A stretch of 64,000 nucleotides of DNA from Cinnamomum chago (Eukaryota > Streptophyta > Magnoliopsida > Laurales > Lauraceae). Of the stretch, positions 44,813 through 58,600 are shown one piece after another. Where the stretch lies: NCBI GenBank assembly GCA_038049695.1, contig CP142454.1, positions 13,062,501 to 13,126,500 on the forward strand, read 5' to 3'. Both the position numbers and the translations under genes were made by a program. The notes below the pieces were generated by a model. The model made no database searches, was not told the DNA's origin, and saw only the letters and a program-made list of their open reading frames with translations. Each line of letters starts with the position of its first letter. Position 1 is the first letter of the stretch.

Positions 44813-47800
44813 TCAATCCTTGCTACGTTCAGGTGGTCCCCTCGCTATCGGCACTGCATCATTAAAGCGGGGTCTGGCCTTTGCAGTGTCCACAAAGATA
44901 ACCCGCCCATTCAATATCTGCCACCCATTCATACCCAACATTTATAACTCATATCAAAGCAAAACAGACAATGAAGCTTTGTTTAGAAGAAAAGGAGATT
45001 TTTCTTTCCGGTGGAAAATCCCTGTGCAACAAGGTCTTTCACATCAACATTGGGCAGCATCCACTTTCTCTAATCTATGAAAATCATGTCCATTATAGCT
45101 TCCTATAATCAAATGATCAAATGCCCGTCTCCTGCTCAACTATAAAGCTTGTTTATAGACACTGAACCATGGATATAGAATAAAGATCGGTGAAAATGGG
45201 TCCCACCATGACAATTATTTGAAAAGTTGTTCAGTTTGATTCACTGGATTTTCCAAAGCAAAGAAACCTCCACTCTTCAATAAAAAGCCTAGGAAGAAAA
45301 AGGGAGTGGAATTCACCTTCCCATTCATTTCTGTAAGGGCCTTTTCGGCTTCATCTTCAGAGGCAAAGGTTATAAATCCAAAGCCTTTTGATCTGTCAGA
45401 GACTCTATCCATTATTATTTTAGCTGCAAAAAGATAGGTTAGAAAACAATTAAAAAAAAAAAAAGGTGCCATCCTCATTCAAAGGAGTAGAAAATAAAGT
45501 CTGCTATCCGATGAAAGTAGGTACCTTCAATCACTTGACCAAATTGTCCAAAAGCTTCAGACAAGGTCTCTTCTGTTGTGTAGAATGACAGTCCTTCAAA
45601 GCATTCATATGATAGGATATCAAGGCCAAGCAGAAGTTTCACACAGAACAATTCAATGCACAGAGACCAGCAATAATCGGAACATCAACAAATATAACAT
45701 CTATGATATAAAAGATTAGCTTTTGCTAGTAGGACTGTCAAGTTTCAACACGCCTTCTGGCCTGTCAGGCTTCCAGGGCTAATAGTACACAGATTAAGGT
45801 TCAGACATCAAATGAAGGCTCATGTGCAAGGCTTACAAATAACTAGGAAACATTTTCAGTTTATGTCCAAATAAAGCTTGAGTTTTCCCATAGATGGCTA
45901 CTAACAAGATCTATTTCAGAGAACTGACTAATGATTGCATAATTGGGAAGCTTGTATGGGATGTGGCCCAATTAAGATAAAGGAAGTTTGTTCTTTGGCC
46001 TTCTCCCCCACTTGGAATGTTTAAGGTCAATGTTGATGGTGCTCCAAGAGGTAAGCCTGGTCCGGCTCAGATTAGGGGTGTTCTTCGTAATAGCAAGGGA
46101 GAGTTCCTTTTTATGTTTTCCAAGTTTGTGGGTGTTTGTGATTCTAATAAAGCTGGGGTGCTAGCTATTTTGGAGGCTATACAGCGCTTTTCGAAGAACT
46201 TCCATTGTGATCTCATTGTGGAGAGTGATTCATCTAATGCAATTGCTTGGACCTCTAATAATAAAGGCTACCCTTGGAAATTTCAACTCCTCTTTAATGA
46301 AATTCAGACTTTAGCTGCTACCACTAATGTTGTATTTCATCATGTGCTAAGATCAGCTAATTGTATGGTTGATGCTTTAGCTAAGCAAGGGGTTGAGAGG
46401 ACTTCTCCTTGGGAGGGTTTTGTTATGTGACTGTTGTGGGTGAGAGGGTACAATGCTCTTGTACCTTTTCTGTTTTTTGCTTTCTCTTTGTATTCTCCTT
46501 TTAATGAAAGTTTCTGCTACCCATAAAAAAATGGAGATGCCAAGAGCCTTCACACAAGGCTAAAAGAGGGTTTTTCACCAACTCAAGATAGGGATAGAGA
46601 AAGATGTTCATTGATTTCCTTTGAGAAGCATTACAATTACAACCTTTATGTTAATAGGCAACAATCTTGCTTCTCAATTAGAGATTACCCTTTCTAATTA
46701 GAGTGGTCAATAATCTTAGATCTCGACTAGAGATTGGTAATTTCTAATAAAGGATCCTAAGGATTTTAACTTACTCATATTTCTAACTTAAGTAGATTAC
46801 AATCAACTTGAGACTTTGATCAGACAGCTGTCTGTTGGGAAGTGGAGATGAACCCTTTTCAGTAGAAGAAAAAAGAAAAAACAAGGAATGAGAAAAATGA
46901 ATATTTTCATCTTAATAACTCATGCCTATTGAGTTATGGATTTACATTGAATGATCCCTGCCCAACCCTACCTATCATTTCTTACTTCTTTTTTTTCAGT
47001 AATGTGATAAACATCCTTAGAAAGCCCAAAGGCCTAAAGTCTACTCAAAATCTCAATTACTTGGCCACTTAACATAAACATGATGTTATGTCATTAAACT
47101 CAATAAAAGATTTGTGCCCATATGAATTTCTGCTATATACTCTTTACTGGGAGCCAATATTTTAGGCTCAAAAAAAAAAAAAAAAAAAAAAACGAAGCAA
47201 AGACTTTATAAATCCTAGTTTTGATGCCATTATATAACAATAAGCGTCATTGTGAATGGAAAATGAGGTCCCAATCTTATAAACATTAAATTATCATTTG
47301 TTGGGCATGACTGAATACAGATCACTGTATCACAACTCACACAATTCACCATGGTGGACCCTTAAGTCACAATTAACAAACCAACCTCCACTCCCCCGTA
47401 GACTTCACCTGGTGGAAATAACATTTGATGTTAAATTGAAGTAACTTTCACTGTCAGATTAAAATTATCTAAGGTGCTCCATTGCCAATACCCAAGTCTT
47501 ATCTCCATCAACTTTCTAGACTTTAAGATTCAATGTGCAGTCAGTCATTCACCATGCGGCAAACCATCATCATCATCCGCGGCTTATCTCATTAATCTAC
47601 AGACAAGTCTTTTAAGAGTTGAGAGTTGTACTATGAAACGCAATACAGTGACTCAAAAACAGAGGTGACTAATGCTGCAAGCTCTAAAAAAATTCAAGAT
47701 ACAGCGACTGTTGCTCCAACCAGGGGCATACTTGGGCCATTTGCAATTTACAAAGTTTAACTAGGACAGTTTTCTCCACCTATATTATCCTCATCAGACA

Positions 47801-48272
47801 ATACAAACAAAAGATGAACAGTTACACCATTCCTCTCTGTTTCAAGTTCAACTCCTTTTAAAGCCCTAATGATCTGATTTTCATTTCTCAGACACGCCCC
47901 AAAAGCGTTTCAGCCAAGATATTATATCAAATTCAAACACTATCCTCCATCCGATTCTCATTAACTTGCAAGAATGAACCCATTGTGTTCATCAACAAGA
48001 AACTAAAATAGAAAGAAAAAGTCAGAAAGACTAAAACCCTAATTTCAAAGAAGAATGGGGAAGAAAAAAAAAGGGGAGATTTTTTAGAAGAAAATGAAGG
48101 AATGATATGTGAGGAGATTTTTCTTGGGAGGGAAAGTACCTCCGACGAAGAGCTTGGAAGCGATTCCTCTGGAAGAGAAGATATGTGGAGGAGGAAGAAT
48201 AACATGTTTTCTAGGGTTTTGGTGTCCCGATAGGAAGAGGCCAGAGACTCGTCTAAAGGCCGCTGCTGCCAT
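44813..48272 (-). CDS. small organelle-type RRM RNA-binding protein, four exons
   Basis: Exons: 48272-48140, 45593-45525, 45423-45317 and 44917-44813. All phases agree, giving 137 residues. Residues 1-38 are rich in Arg, Ala, Ser and hydrophobics with no acidic residue (MAAAAFRRVSGLFLSGHQ), fitting a mitochondrial or plastid targeting peptide. One RRM fills about 40-116, with RNP2 KLFVGGL and RNP1 KGFGFITF (80-87). It ends NGRVIFVDTAKARPRF and a short tail, with no glycine-rich extension. The family includes plant ORRM and organellar GR-RBP proteins that act in organelle RNA editing, splicing or stability. The exact member is not resolved. The 2.5-kb first intron hosts an antisense LINE fragment. 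Confidence 0.85.
45939..46530 (+). mobile_element. 5'-truncated LINE 3' end with RNase H domain, inside an intron
   Basis: The ORF 46017-46430 reads KVNVDGAPRGKPGPA, IRGVLRNSKGEFL, ESDSSNA and ANCMVDALAKQG. This is the plant RVT_3/RNase H domain at the C-terminus of L1-like LINEs, with catalytic-type Asp and Glu positions (D in VNVDG, E in the later AILEA, D in VESDS). A short 3' UTR and an A run (46525-46532) follow. It lies antisense in intron 1 of the RRM gene. The domain frame is intact; the rest of the LINE is missing, as expected for 5' truncation. Confidence 0.8.
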
Positions 48273-48560
48273 GGGAGGAGAATGAGAGAATGAGAGGGAC
48301 TGGGACAGTCGGACTGGGACTCGACTCTCTCTCTCAATCAAAACACACTCATGACTCAACTCACCGTGATTGAGAAACCTTTCTATTCTATTAAGACTTA
48401 AAAAAGGCCAAATCAAACTGCTAAGGGCCTTGGAATTGGATTTGAACGATGGGGATGTGAGATCGTGTTCCATTCAAAATTGTTCCACCTCCCATTTCGG
48501 TGTAGCCTCCAACATCGCTGACTTAGAGTTTAGGTGAAACATTGCTTTTGGACAAAAAAA
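48273..48560. promoter_or_regulatory. promoter and leader of the RRM gene
   Basis: Minus-strand upstream flank with a CT-rich run (plus-strand AGAG complement near 48325-48340). No clear TATA box. Confidence 0.35.
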
Positions 48561-48821
48561 ATAATAAATAATATAATTTATGCATTTAATTCATTATGTT
48601 AAATAATATTATAACATATAAATATCAAATTTAAGCATATTCTTATCATAATAAAGTTAAAACTCAATTCTCATAACCATAAGAATTTACAGCTTTTTTT
48701 TAATTTAAAAGTTTGGAAATATTCTCCAGAATATTTCGGCCGAAAACCATGTTTTTGGATGAAATTGACCAAGAATCAAACTGAAAACCCACACTTAAAA
48801 TGTTACTCACACTTAAAATGT

Positions 48822-48968
48822 TCGTATGGTTAGAAAGTCCAGCCTTCGAATCCTTAAAGCCTTACCCGATACATAGGGCTAGTGGGTGGTTCTATATATC
48901 CGTGGGTTTACCAATGATTCCCCAAAGGGGGGTCGGCGGGTTCCCATGTTATCAAAAAAAAAAAAAAA
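48822..48968 (+). mobile_element. SINE-like fragment with A tail
   Basis: A B-box-like CCTTCGAATCC (48842-48852) is followed by a compact GC-richer body and a 15-nt A run (48954-48968), the layout of a tRNA-derived SINE. The A-box side is degenerate and no clean target duplication was found. Confidence 0.5.
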
Positions 48969-50009
48969 TTACACCATGAATTTCGTTTTGGCTTCATAGC
49001 TAAAACAAAAATTTTGGCCATATCTTCCATAACAAAACAAAATTGATTACTATGGTATATAGACCACGGGTGAGATGCGAGAGCCCTTTGTTGAGGAAAA
49101 TAAACTTCAATTTAGGTAACAACTGATAACTCTTACGATTAGGATAATAGGCCGTTATTGTCTATCTTAAGAAGAAAAGCTAGGAAGAGAAGATGGGTTT
49201 TCTGCTGTTGCTGTGGCTGTTGGGCGCTTGTCTAGGTGAAGGGCGACTCTGGAATTTATGTAATTTCTTTCTTCTCTATGGCTTAATGGTCGATCATTAA
49301 CTGATAAGTAGTCAGTATAAGCCATATTTCCAGGTAAGAATCCCAAGATTATGAGAAGGGCTTATACAACTATATACAGTATACTAATATACTTCGGTAT
49401 TTACTTAGGTTTAGATGTAGGACTGGGTCCAATCAGATACGCTAGAATGAGGTCATGTTCCTAGAATTAGACCATTTATTGAAATTCAGTACATGTTTTA
49501 TAATATCATAGTACAAAAAAAAAAAAAAAAACCACCACCCTAAACCAATTCTCTCATGTCTCAGTATCATATTTTAAAATAGAACACCTTACAAATCACC
49601 AATATAGAAAAACACTCTAATATCATATTTCAGAATTTATTAACAAATGAACTACCCTAAATGCCCTTAAAAATTGGTTTTCTTTCCTTTTTTTAAACAT
49701 TTTTTCATTAAATACTTCAAGCAAAAGGGCACCAATATCCAATTCAGCAGTTTGGGCTGTTATATTAGACCCGATATTTATAGATATATTTCAGCTCCGA
49801 AAGAGTTAAAAGACTATAAAATAGACATGACCTTTTCTAGTTATAAATGATACAACTATTTAAACCAACAAGAGAATTGAATGTATATATATAAAAGGAG
49901 GGGCTCATAAGAGAACATCTCTCACCTTATTATGAAAGATAAAGTGCCAACAACTTAAATATAAAGGCCCCATATATGGGAGCATCTCTCATTCATATAT
50001 ATATATATA
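48969..50009. other. spacer between the RRM gene and DCP1, no gene seen
   Basis: AT-rich with several A runs and TA runs. No recognisable coding sequence. Confidence 0.5.
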
Positions 50010-50181
50010 GGGGAATGTTCATATGCATCCATCCCTCACCATAAGGTGAGGGATGCTTCTATAAATGGGGGTTTCAAGTACAAAAGGGGGATTTCAAGTG
50101 CATAGGGTGTACTTGAAACCCCCCATTTATGGAAGCATCCCTCACCATAAGGTGAGGGATGGATGCATATGAACATTCCCC
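50010..50181. mobile_element. foldback MITE, about 172 bp
   Basis: Nearly the whole element is an inverted repeat. The left arm from GGGGAATGTTCATATGCATC mirrors the right arm ending in GAACATTCCCC, with arms of about 75 nt and few mismatches. Each arm contains its own palindrome CCCTCACCATAAGGTGAGGG. TATATA runs flank both ends, fitting a TA-type target preference (Tc1/Stowaway-like), though the exact family is not resolved. Confidence 0.8.
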
Positions 50182-50991
50182 ATATATATATGTAAATTTA
50201 TTTGCCCGTGCCCTTGCAAAGACCAGCTGTTTGAGTACAGCCCTACCTCCGAATGCAGATATTTGTGAAGTAGGGCGATTAATTATGTAACCATAGCTGG
50301 GCCTTTCAAGTAGCACCATTGCACTAGCGATACTTATCCAACCGTTGGCAGGTGAGGATCCACTATTCCAGCCCATGAACAAGATACTCTAGATTTGAGG
50401 GTCCCATAAAAAATCCCAGCTTTGGCCCTTTTTACATCCAGTTTTGATAACAACTGCATTTCCTCTCATTAAGCCATTGCAGGTTTACTATTCTCTCCCA
50501 TCTTTGATGGTTCTGTAATATGAGCGATTGGTGGAGCCCATCTGTTAATAGTGTTCATAACTGAACCATGGGCTCCACAAGTGAAAAGCCTAGACCCCAA
50601 CAGAACCAGTGAGTTCTCAGGCCAGGCTAGTATTTGCAATTTCTAGCTGAAGATTGAGAACTCAACCTGGCTTTGTACCACTGCTTGAAACAAGTCATTT
50701 CACAAAATTGCAAAATTTGCAATATGACACGCTTCGATCTTCCTAATTGCAAATTCACTTGCTTGACTTTGAACCTTGGCCTCGTTGAGCTGACAAGTAC
50801 AAACAGAGACGCCTATGTGGCGCTACAATCTTCAAGAAAGTTCCAAATAACATACAGAATGTAAATTAAATATGTAACCAATCCTTCCATGAACAAAGCC
50901 ATGACACCAAAAGCCTATACAAGAACACAGGAAACTACAACTCATCATACTACACATGAAAACCAGCTGCAGCACAGCAGCCTTTGCTCGG
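50182..50991. other. 3' flank of DCP1
   Basis: No gene seen. It should contain the DCP1 3' UTR in its upper part. Confidence 0.4.
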
Positions 50992-53900
50992 TCATGAATA
51001 ATTCGCATTCAGCATCTCTCGGTACACCATGTCAATGAAATTGTTGTTCTATTCACAGGAAAGAAAAGAAAAAAGGGGAGAGAGAGAGAGAGAGAGAGGG
51101 ATAAAAAAAAGAAAAAAAGAGAGGAGAGAGGTCAGAGATGAAGATTAGCATTTGAAATTCTTTATGCAAGCGTAACCAACCTAAAGCAAATCCCAACTTA
51201 TCATGCAACTGCACTGAGAAAGATGTCTACATGTTTTAATTTAAAAATGGTCTATATGTTATAATTTAAAAATGGACGCACAACAGGTCATTGAAAATGA
51301 ACCATTTGACAAACACAAATCTTGGTAATTTCACAAAAGCAGAAAAGACTCAAAATGCGTGTCATATCAACACTTGAAACTTTCCTCATTCCACACTATG
51401 AGAGCTGGAACTTCACCTAAGCAACAATATGAAAGGGAAAAAATAAAAGAAAATTGATATGTTCTTTTCCATCAAAATATCTCCTGAGCTTCCAAAACTT
51501 GTGCAGAATTTTATCAAATTTCAACTTCTTGTCTTCGGACAGAAAAAGGTTACATTAAAGAAATGAGATAAACTCAACCAATAAGGAACAGATGCAAAAG
51601 TCTCATGCATGAGAAACACCAAAGATACCCAAGAAAGAACTTTTCAGCTGGCACATCAAAAATCTCACTCCAATCTATTTTCATGCCCTTGTCTTGGGAT
51701 AGAAAGAGTACATTATCGAAATGACATAAACCCAAGAAACAAGGAAAGATGCAAAGGTAACTCAGTGCACGAGAAACGTTAAATATACCCAAGAAATAAA
51801 AATTCAGCCTGCACATCACAAATCACACTCCAATCTGTTTTCATGCCCTTGATGAAAGTTTCAGCAAAACCTTCTTTGATAACCCAAGAAAGTTCCATAA
51901 TTTCATCAGGGCCATTCATTTGCATCATATTGATTTCCTAAGAATTTAGTGTAAAATAGTTTTCCAACAAGGAAAAATTAAAGAGGTGAAGCGTGAAGGA
52001 TAAAGTAGAGATGTAGATGGGACCCTGACTTTCCTAGGATTTGATTACTAGAGTGATGGGTGGGTAATAATTTGACACCAAAGGGAGATTTTTTATGTTA
52101 ATTTGGGGATGTTCACCTTTATTTCTTCGATTCTAGAACACTTTGGTAAGAAGATATTTCTTAGAATTCCTAGGAATTTGATTCCAGGAGAACATATCCC
52201 TCAATGATATGAAGACTTGGAAGCCATACCTTTAACTAAATTCTACTATTGCTTTCAACCACAATCCCCCAAAAATTTGAGTACGAAATACCTTATAATC
52301 TTCCCTTCTTTTGAAAGGGCCCACAGACCAATGCTAGAGGAGATCATCACCGTTTCTCCAAAGCAGAGTAAACCAAAAGGAATTTGAAAATTTGAACCCA
52401 AATCCAGAGTAATACCTTGACAATATAAAGAAAGAGGCGAAATCCATCTCCTCATCCTTGTGACTTAGGACATTAGAACGTTAACCATTTCAACTCTATC
52501 CAGCAAAAATGCAAAACTTCCCCAATCCTAACTGTAACCAGGCGAGTAAATTACCACCATAGATGCAAATTTTGAACTTCAGAAAAAGATAACACAGACA
52601 GTTCCACTACCTGGCGTGAAAATATCTTTAAGGTGGTAAATTACAAAAAATAACAAGAATTCACATTGTTAAAAGCTCTTAGTTCAAGTTCTCATGATTC
52701 TTGTTCTTGTTACCGCTGGGCCACTTTGCTAATAACATAGATGTACAAGATCAATAAAGGATTTAAGAATGCAGAAGGCATACCTGTGCAAGCCTCACCA
52801 ATGCATCACGTACTTTGTCTCTCGTAATGACCGGACCGTAGGATGGATTTGGTGTAAGAGATGGAGACGGAGTGGGTGGTGGAAAAGGCTGAAGCATTGG
52901 AGTACCATAAGGACGCTGCAGATTTAGAGGAGGATGAAGTGGAGGAGCAGTTGGGGTAGAAGATGAAACAGGTGGCATCATCAACGGAGATGAGGAAGGT
53001 GGGGGTGTGAAAAAAGAAGAGGGTTTTACAAGGTTGGTGGTGCGATTGCTACTGCTATTGGAATCGAGATTGTCTTGGAGGGGCAAAAGAGAAGCACACG
53101 AAGATGACAAAGGAGGAGATGGAATTTGAAGGGTTGGAATAGGGGATGGCATGAGATTAGGCGCATGTGAAGATAAAGGCAAGAGTACAGGAGCTGTGTG
53201 TTGTTGCCCCACAGCATTTGAAGTATTGCCCATATTCATAGCCGTCTGTACAAAAGAATCCTCATGGTCAGAGAAAGACATAAAGTTAAGTTTTGAATCA
53301 ACAAGAATGTTAAACACATGGAAACTATAAATGAATTGAAATTGAGTTACTTAAAGAATATGGATGCATATTCAACCAGGACACATTCAGTCAGCAACAT
53401 GTGCATACTATCCAGTCATGTGAAGACATCGTAATTATTTGAAAGAAACACATGATATGGTAAAGCACAGAGTTCTTGATATTCTAATGGTAACATTTCA
53501 TCGCTAATTTTTCTTCAACATGTATAAGAAGTTCAAGAAATCACAGAGAACATAAAATTATGAGCAATAGAGAAGACAGCAATGAGAAAAGTGCATGAAC
53601 TGCTCCTAGACGTGGATATGTATAGGATAAAGGAAGCTAGAACGTCATTTAAAATCAAAATCAAAGTAATAGATGGCATCTTCCATAGAGAAGTTGTTTT
53701 CTTCATTAGAGCAATGTATCCTGCATCTTGAGTTGAAGGGGGTGGTTGGATCATCCACTGCTTTCACCCCCCTGAATCCTAATCCACCCAAATGATCTCT
53801 CGTCTAACCAACAAGACATCTCAATAGAGATTGAGATAGTGCCAAGTGTAGGGCAGAACAGAGGGTGTCTTTCCAAGATGCTCTCCTGCCGAGAAAACAG

Positions 53901-55582
53901 GGGAAGCCTTTCCTACTAAGTCCAAGGCTATCTGGGTTCAGATAATTCCAAAAAAGTAAGGTGCCCCCACCAGCTGCCCCTAGGGTTTCATTCGGCAAAC
54001 AAAGCTCTTCTCTTCTATATGGAAATGGAGCATAACCCTGCTGAAAAATTCCATGGACAAGACAAGAAAATTCTTGTCCTTATACAGCATCTGCTGCATA
54101 AATTTCATGTGTGGTTGTGAAAGTTGCCTAAAAAAAACCAATAATAGAGTCGGCATTTAGCAAGAAACCTTGCCACTCATCCGATTTTGTAATCAAATTT
54201 ATCTTTCTCCATTAAATAATCCTCATCAACTGGCATCCACTTATCAACTGCAGCTGTCCTATCATTTGTAAGGTCCATAATGCATGCATGAATAAGAACT
54301 TTAAATTACAAGGAATTACAACCAAATCTCCATCTAATGGATACATCATCACAACTTAATGTGTTTCCATCTTCTCATCTTCAAAACTTTCCATCCCTGG
54401 GCCCAAAGACGATTCACCATTAATCTCCCCAAAATTTCCTCCTAAGCAACCCCCTTTATCATTAATAATTCTCAATCTCCTTTGGGGGCGATTTCCTTGC
54501 ATGCTTCATATATTCATTCTCCTCCATAAGCATTAGTGATGATGAAGGACCTTCCGCCTCCTTTGCTCCATCCACCTCAATGGTTTCAATGCCATCATCA
54601 TGGTCCTATTTTTTGAGTTACCATAACAATTCAAGGAAGCAAAACCAAGCCAACCCGAGTTAACTCAGTTTAATACTTAGAAGTAAAAACCACGTGTGAC
54701 ATGTGATGCAGTTTGATTGAGTCACATGCAGTTGAAGGTTTTCCTTGATATAGAGAAGAAGGATAAAAAAAGCGGTTGCAGTGGGTGTAGCGGCTAGTGG
54801 CCAAAATGCTACGTAGAGGTTGATATGTAGCGGTTGCGGGGATACGTAGCGGCGCAACGGTGTGAATTTTTTAAGTGGTAAGTTTTTTTTTTTTTAATCT
54901 TGTAAAGCAACCAATCTTTTTTTTTTTTTAGTGATTTGGAACCATATAAGGGTAGAGACAACTTTAGGAAGGGCTATCAAGGAGAACAAATAGGAAAAAA
55001 AGTATTTTAAATTTAAAATACTTGCCTCAAATAGGTTTTAGACTGTAGCGCCACTTTTTTTAAAATACAATAGTGGCCTCAACCGCTGCGACTGATAATG
55101 CGCGTAACGGCCGCTATTTTGAACCATAATAGAGAACATATGGCTCAAACAAGTTGCAAGTTGCACTCAGTCAAAAAAACTACTCTTTAGTGTTGATCAT
55201 ATCGGCCACTAAAACTGACCTTTTATTTTCTATAGCATCTGATATCAGTACCAATATTGACATAATACGACACAGAACTCTAAGATATGAAAGCATCTGG
55301 ATACCCAAGATGTATTGTTGTGTCCAATTACAATAAACAGAAAAAAAAAAACCCAACAAAAGCCCATATTAGATAGGCTCCAATAACAGCAACCTAGGAT
55401 GACACGTAAATTGAAATCAAATGCCCGTGGGTGTACTTACACTGAAGAAGTTCACAAATGAATCATCAGGAACATCTGTAACAGTAGAGGTAGAAGATGA
55501 TGATGGCTCAAGAGGGCCTTCCATCACAGCTAAAGTCGGAACTGCTTCCAGTTCCTCAAACTCATTGCTGCAAAACAGATAC

Positions 55583-55613
<31 letters not shown>

Positions 55614-58600
55614 CCTTGTAATTGTCTGTTTTTCCAGAGCAGTCCCTGTTTTGTGTATTTCTCAGGCTATTTTAACTTGAATGGCTCCATGGACAGAAAC
55701 AAATGGGCCGTTAGGGTACTGTTTTTAGATCCGCTTGTAATTCAGAACACTTACAGTTACTTTCGGTTTTTTTTTTTAAGGCGGATCTTGACCATCCAAA
55801 TTTTGTTGGAGCCCAATTGTCTAGATCGAACCCAATTACAGAGGATCAAGATCTCATTCGATTGATCAAATCCATCCAAATACTTTAGGGCCTGATTTAC
55901 CACATGATCCGCTAAACCCAGGCCATCCGCTCCTGCATCACTTATGGAAAAGGTTCTGAAGTTGCTTCAAAACCAGTTTCTGAGTTTGATGTTAACAGAT
56001 GGATAAGATTAGAGCTCCAATAGGTAAAGCTTTTTACTATTATTAAGAAGATCAGAGAAGCACAAGTTTTCCGCAGGTTTGAAGACAAATTGTCCACTAC
56101 TCTAATTATTCAAATGTGTGTAAGGAGATGCTCGTGAGAGTCACTCTCACGGTACTATGAGAGTAAGAGGTAGGGGCCCTCGTATTTAGGCTGTTGGCAT
56201 TGGATATGGATGTGAGGGCCCCCACCCTTACTCTCATAGTAGTATCTCACATATATATAAATATGTGTATATAATATGTATATATATATATATAGAGAGA
56301 GAGAGATTCAATAACAATTCAGCTAATTGTTGTCTCCTCCATTTGAAAATCAAGTCTCTAAGTTTCCAAGCACACCAGGGTTCCCCGTGGCTGATTTTCA
56401 GAATTTCAGGGAGATGCCTAATAAATTAAATAAGATGCAATCACTCAATAACAATTTGGACCCAGCAAGCCCATCAAGGTTTCAACTTAAGGATTCCGGT
56501 TGATATGATGATAGCAATACTTAGAACATATTAACGGCCAAAAGGGCAAGACAACTGAAAAATGTAATGCAGAAAAATAGCTAAAAAAATCAACGCATTG
56601 AAAAAATTGCTGGACAATTAATTATAATAAGCATTAAAAGAAGATGTCAATAAATGTACGGGCACAACCCATGTTAGCAAATAATTTAAACATAGTTCAA
56701 ACATGAGTCATTATTAAGAGAAGAATCAAATATACCTTTTCGATGAAGACACCTTCGGCTTTGAAGGAACTTTGGAGTATGCATTAAGTATCCTACACAT
56801 ACAAGATGCGATTGGTTTAAAATAAACACAGCTATTATTATAAAAATGGAGCAATACATATTTGTAACAGATAGGGATACAAAACACACTTACAATAAAA
56901 GTGGTCTCTCAAAAAAAAAAAAAAAAAAGAAATCAACAGTGGGAAGCAAATCCCAAGACACTATATCTAAGCAAATATGAGTGTATACAATATTACTAGT
57001 AGTTCATCTTTCAAACTATCGACATAAACGAACATAATAAAGAACCAGTCCTTTATACATAGATCTAAATGTAAACAAGGAGTGGTTTTATAACTACTAG
57101 AAAGATAGACCCAAAGTTCCTTTATTAATATTTGAGGAACCATATAAACAGAGAGTATCCAAAGAGGAGGAACTACTTCTAAATAAAATATGTCCATCTT
57201 ATGGAGCAGAGGGGTTGGTTCTCCACAAGATTGCACCATTTGGCATATTGGCTGTTGAGACTGAGAGTGACACATGCATCATCTTCCACACTGGAAGAGT
57301 TTATCAGAGAAACTGACTGCCTATACAAGGAGATTGATTCGTATTTGAGCATTTAAAAGACCATTAATGTGTATGCGGTAGGCCGATGCAATAATTGGAA
57401 GTACACTACAAAGTTAACAAACGGGGACTCTTTCTTCACTGTAATGCGGGACTGTGACATCACCACCATTCACCGCCGCCGCTGCCACCAAATCCTTATC
57501 CTATCTACCTGTGTGCTTTCTAATTCGCCATATCTTCTTTTTTCCTTTCCCAGGAAAAAAATCAACAGATTACTTTGTGTGGAAAAGAGGAGCAAACCAT
57601 ATATTAATTCCAGTAACTCAAAAGTAATTATTCACTCACTAAGTCATCTTCTGTATGGTTACCATAATTCCATTGACAATAAAGTAAAGCAGATCATGTA
57701 ATGACACAGCTTTTTAATTGATTAAATTCTTTTTTGAATGATCGTTTAATTGATAAACTTAAGTAATCAGAACCCAGATAGAAATTACCTCTTATTTTGG
57801 CCACCAGAATGTAAACCACATGGATAAAGCATTAATTAATAAAATAAAGAGCATGAGCAACAGTTATACCTGCTGAAAAGAGTTGCAACCTCTTCACATT
57901 CACGTGAATTGTAAAACCAAATGCCATTAACTTCTTGAGCTGCATTCCGGTACAACAAATATGGAACTTGGAGTTCAAACTCAAAATCTCCCAAGAGATT
58001 TTCTACAAGATTATCTGTTTAGAGACATGTTGAGATTGTTTAATCAAACATGCAAACATAGTACATGTAATCATAATGCTGTAGTGAAAAGTAGGTAAAT
58101 TATATATTTTGAATGGTAACTTCTATTAGAATAAGCTTAACAGTACAAGAGAGATATACTCACTAGCTTAAACCACAAGAAAAACAAAAAACACCAAGCG
58201 ACAAAGGGCAAGCAAGAAAAACACAGAACATAAACTAAGAAAAAAGACACCTTTCTCCACCAATGCAAAAATGAGATCCACGGAAATGCCATGGAATTAA
58301 GTTAGGATAGAGACTCAGGAGCCAATAGAAAATCTTAGCCACTCATATTAAACATCCAAGTTAGATGATCTGCCTTAGAAACACCTTAAATTTCCCTCCT
58401 TCAAATTATCCAAGTGGCCGCGTCTGAGCCTGAGCAACAACAGCCAACTGACACTAGAATGTTGAGGGGTAAAACATTACATATAATTTTTACAGGATAT
58501 TATTGGGCATAATACTATTTATGGGGAATGGTTACCCAAGGTTGACCAAACCGAGTGGTCAGGGTTGAATTAAAACTGTAAGTGACCAATCCATATTGAG

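Noticed and set aside
54760-55140. Possible inverted GTAGCGG-rich element in a DCP1 intron
   Set aside because: Motifs such as GTAGCGG and CCGCTA recur, but arms are too degenerate to define an element by eye.
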